A stretch of DNA of 5,915 nucleotides from Acidobacteriota bacterium (GTDB lineage Bacteria > Acidobacteriota > Terriglobia > Acidiferrales > UBA7541). The notes beneath the pieces are model-generated. The model had not been told where the DNA came from, ran no database searches, and saw only the letters and a list, made by a program, of their open reading frames with translations. The translations under genes and the position numbers were made by a program. This document shows positions 5,780 through 5,915 of this stretch, one piece after another. Numbering within the stretch: the first letter of the stretch is position 1; every line of letters begins with the position of its first letter. The DNA lies in assembly GCA_016179005.1 (NCBI GenBank), contig JACOSF010000179.1, positions 1 to 5,915 on the forward strand. The letters are read 5' to 3'.

Positions 5780-5810
5780 GCCCACCCGCCAAGGGGCGGG
5801 TGGGCGCTAC
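5780..5810 (-). repeat. REP-like GTAG hairpin, type E, copy 2
   Basis: The same 11-bp stem (5780-5790 with 5795-5805) closes the loop AAGG, with CTAC at 5807-5810. The stem is identical to copy 1 and only the loop has changed, which suggests that the folded form is what is kept. Confidence 0.75.
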
Positions 5811-5836
5811 AGAACGCGGAGTGCAAGAGAGCGCTA

Positions 5837-5894
5837 GGTGCCGGACAGGCTGGAAAGCCTGTCCTACGAATGCCGGCCTAAAGGCCGCCGCTAC
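5837..5894 (-). repeat. Composite double GTAG hairpin, type C/D, copy 3 (intact)
   Basis: After GGTGCC comes GGACAGGC (5843-5850), loop TGGAAA, GCCTGTCC (5857-5864) and CTAC at 5864-5867. The linker GAATGC leads to a second stem CGGCCT (5874-5879) with AGGCCG (5882-5887), then CTAC at 5891-5894. Both hairpins point the same way. This is the reference copy for the eroded ones at 391-444 and 575-634. Confidence 0.7.
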
Positions 5895-5915
5895 AAAACA
5901 CCGGAAAGACGAACC

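Larger units (their letters stand above)
5500..5915. other. Gene-free stretch with many hairpin repeats
   Basis: No convincing gene was found. The open frames here (5352-5837 and 5543-5881 on +, 5471-5785 on -) read through inverted repeats and have no recognisable protein pattern. The stretch holds two hairpins without GTAG, three single GTAG hairpins and one intact composite pair. It continues past the window edge. Confidence 0.75.

Noticed and set aside
5352..5837. 161-codon + frame after glnE
   Set aside because: It crosses the more protein-like frame 5356-5499 in another register and continues through several inverted repeats without a recognisable domain.

Overview
The window looks like a GC-rich chromosomal segment from a free-living bacterium. 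All recognisable genes are on the + strand. The gene types, codon bias and intergenic repeats would suit an Acidobacteriota-like soil organism, but that placement is inference and nothing here proves it. No RNA gene, CRISPR array, transposase or prophage gene was seen.

Layout. Positions 1-234 hold the C-terminal end of a gene that starts outside the window, most likely inositol-3-phosphate synthase. Positions 235-789 contain no gene: a short GATTGAGT-type tandem array, a dense cluster of GTAG-hairpin (REP-like) repeats including an 80-bp duplication, and a plausible sigma-70 promoter. Positions 790-2199 encode type I glutamine synthetase (glnA). After a 158-base spacer with a second array and another REP-like hairpin, 2358-5279 encode the two-domain glutamine synthetase adenylyltransferase/adenylyl-removing enzyme (glnE). 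A third, longer array starts inside the last codons of glnE and runs into a short, strongly codon-biased reading frame (5356-5499) that looks like a small membrane protein or a gene remnant. Positions 5500-5915 hold only hairpin repeats.

How the genes work together. GlnA makes glutamine from glutamate, ammonia and ATP. It carries the tyrosine (Tyr397) that GlnE adenylylates in this family, so target and modifying enzyme are neighbours in the same orientation. The partial inositol phosphate synthase has no evident functional link to them.

The most interesting non-coding signals are two. First, about a dozen hairpins with unrelated stems all carry GTAG at the 5' foot when read on the - strand, the layout of REP elements mobilised by RAYT (TnpA_REP) enzymes. 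Second, a degenerate 7/8-base GATTGAGT array lies at the end of each of the three main genes, twice including the stop codon itself.
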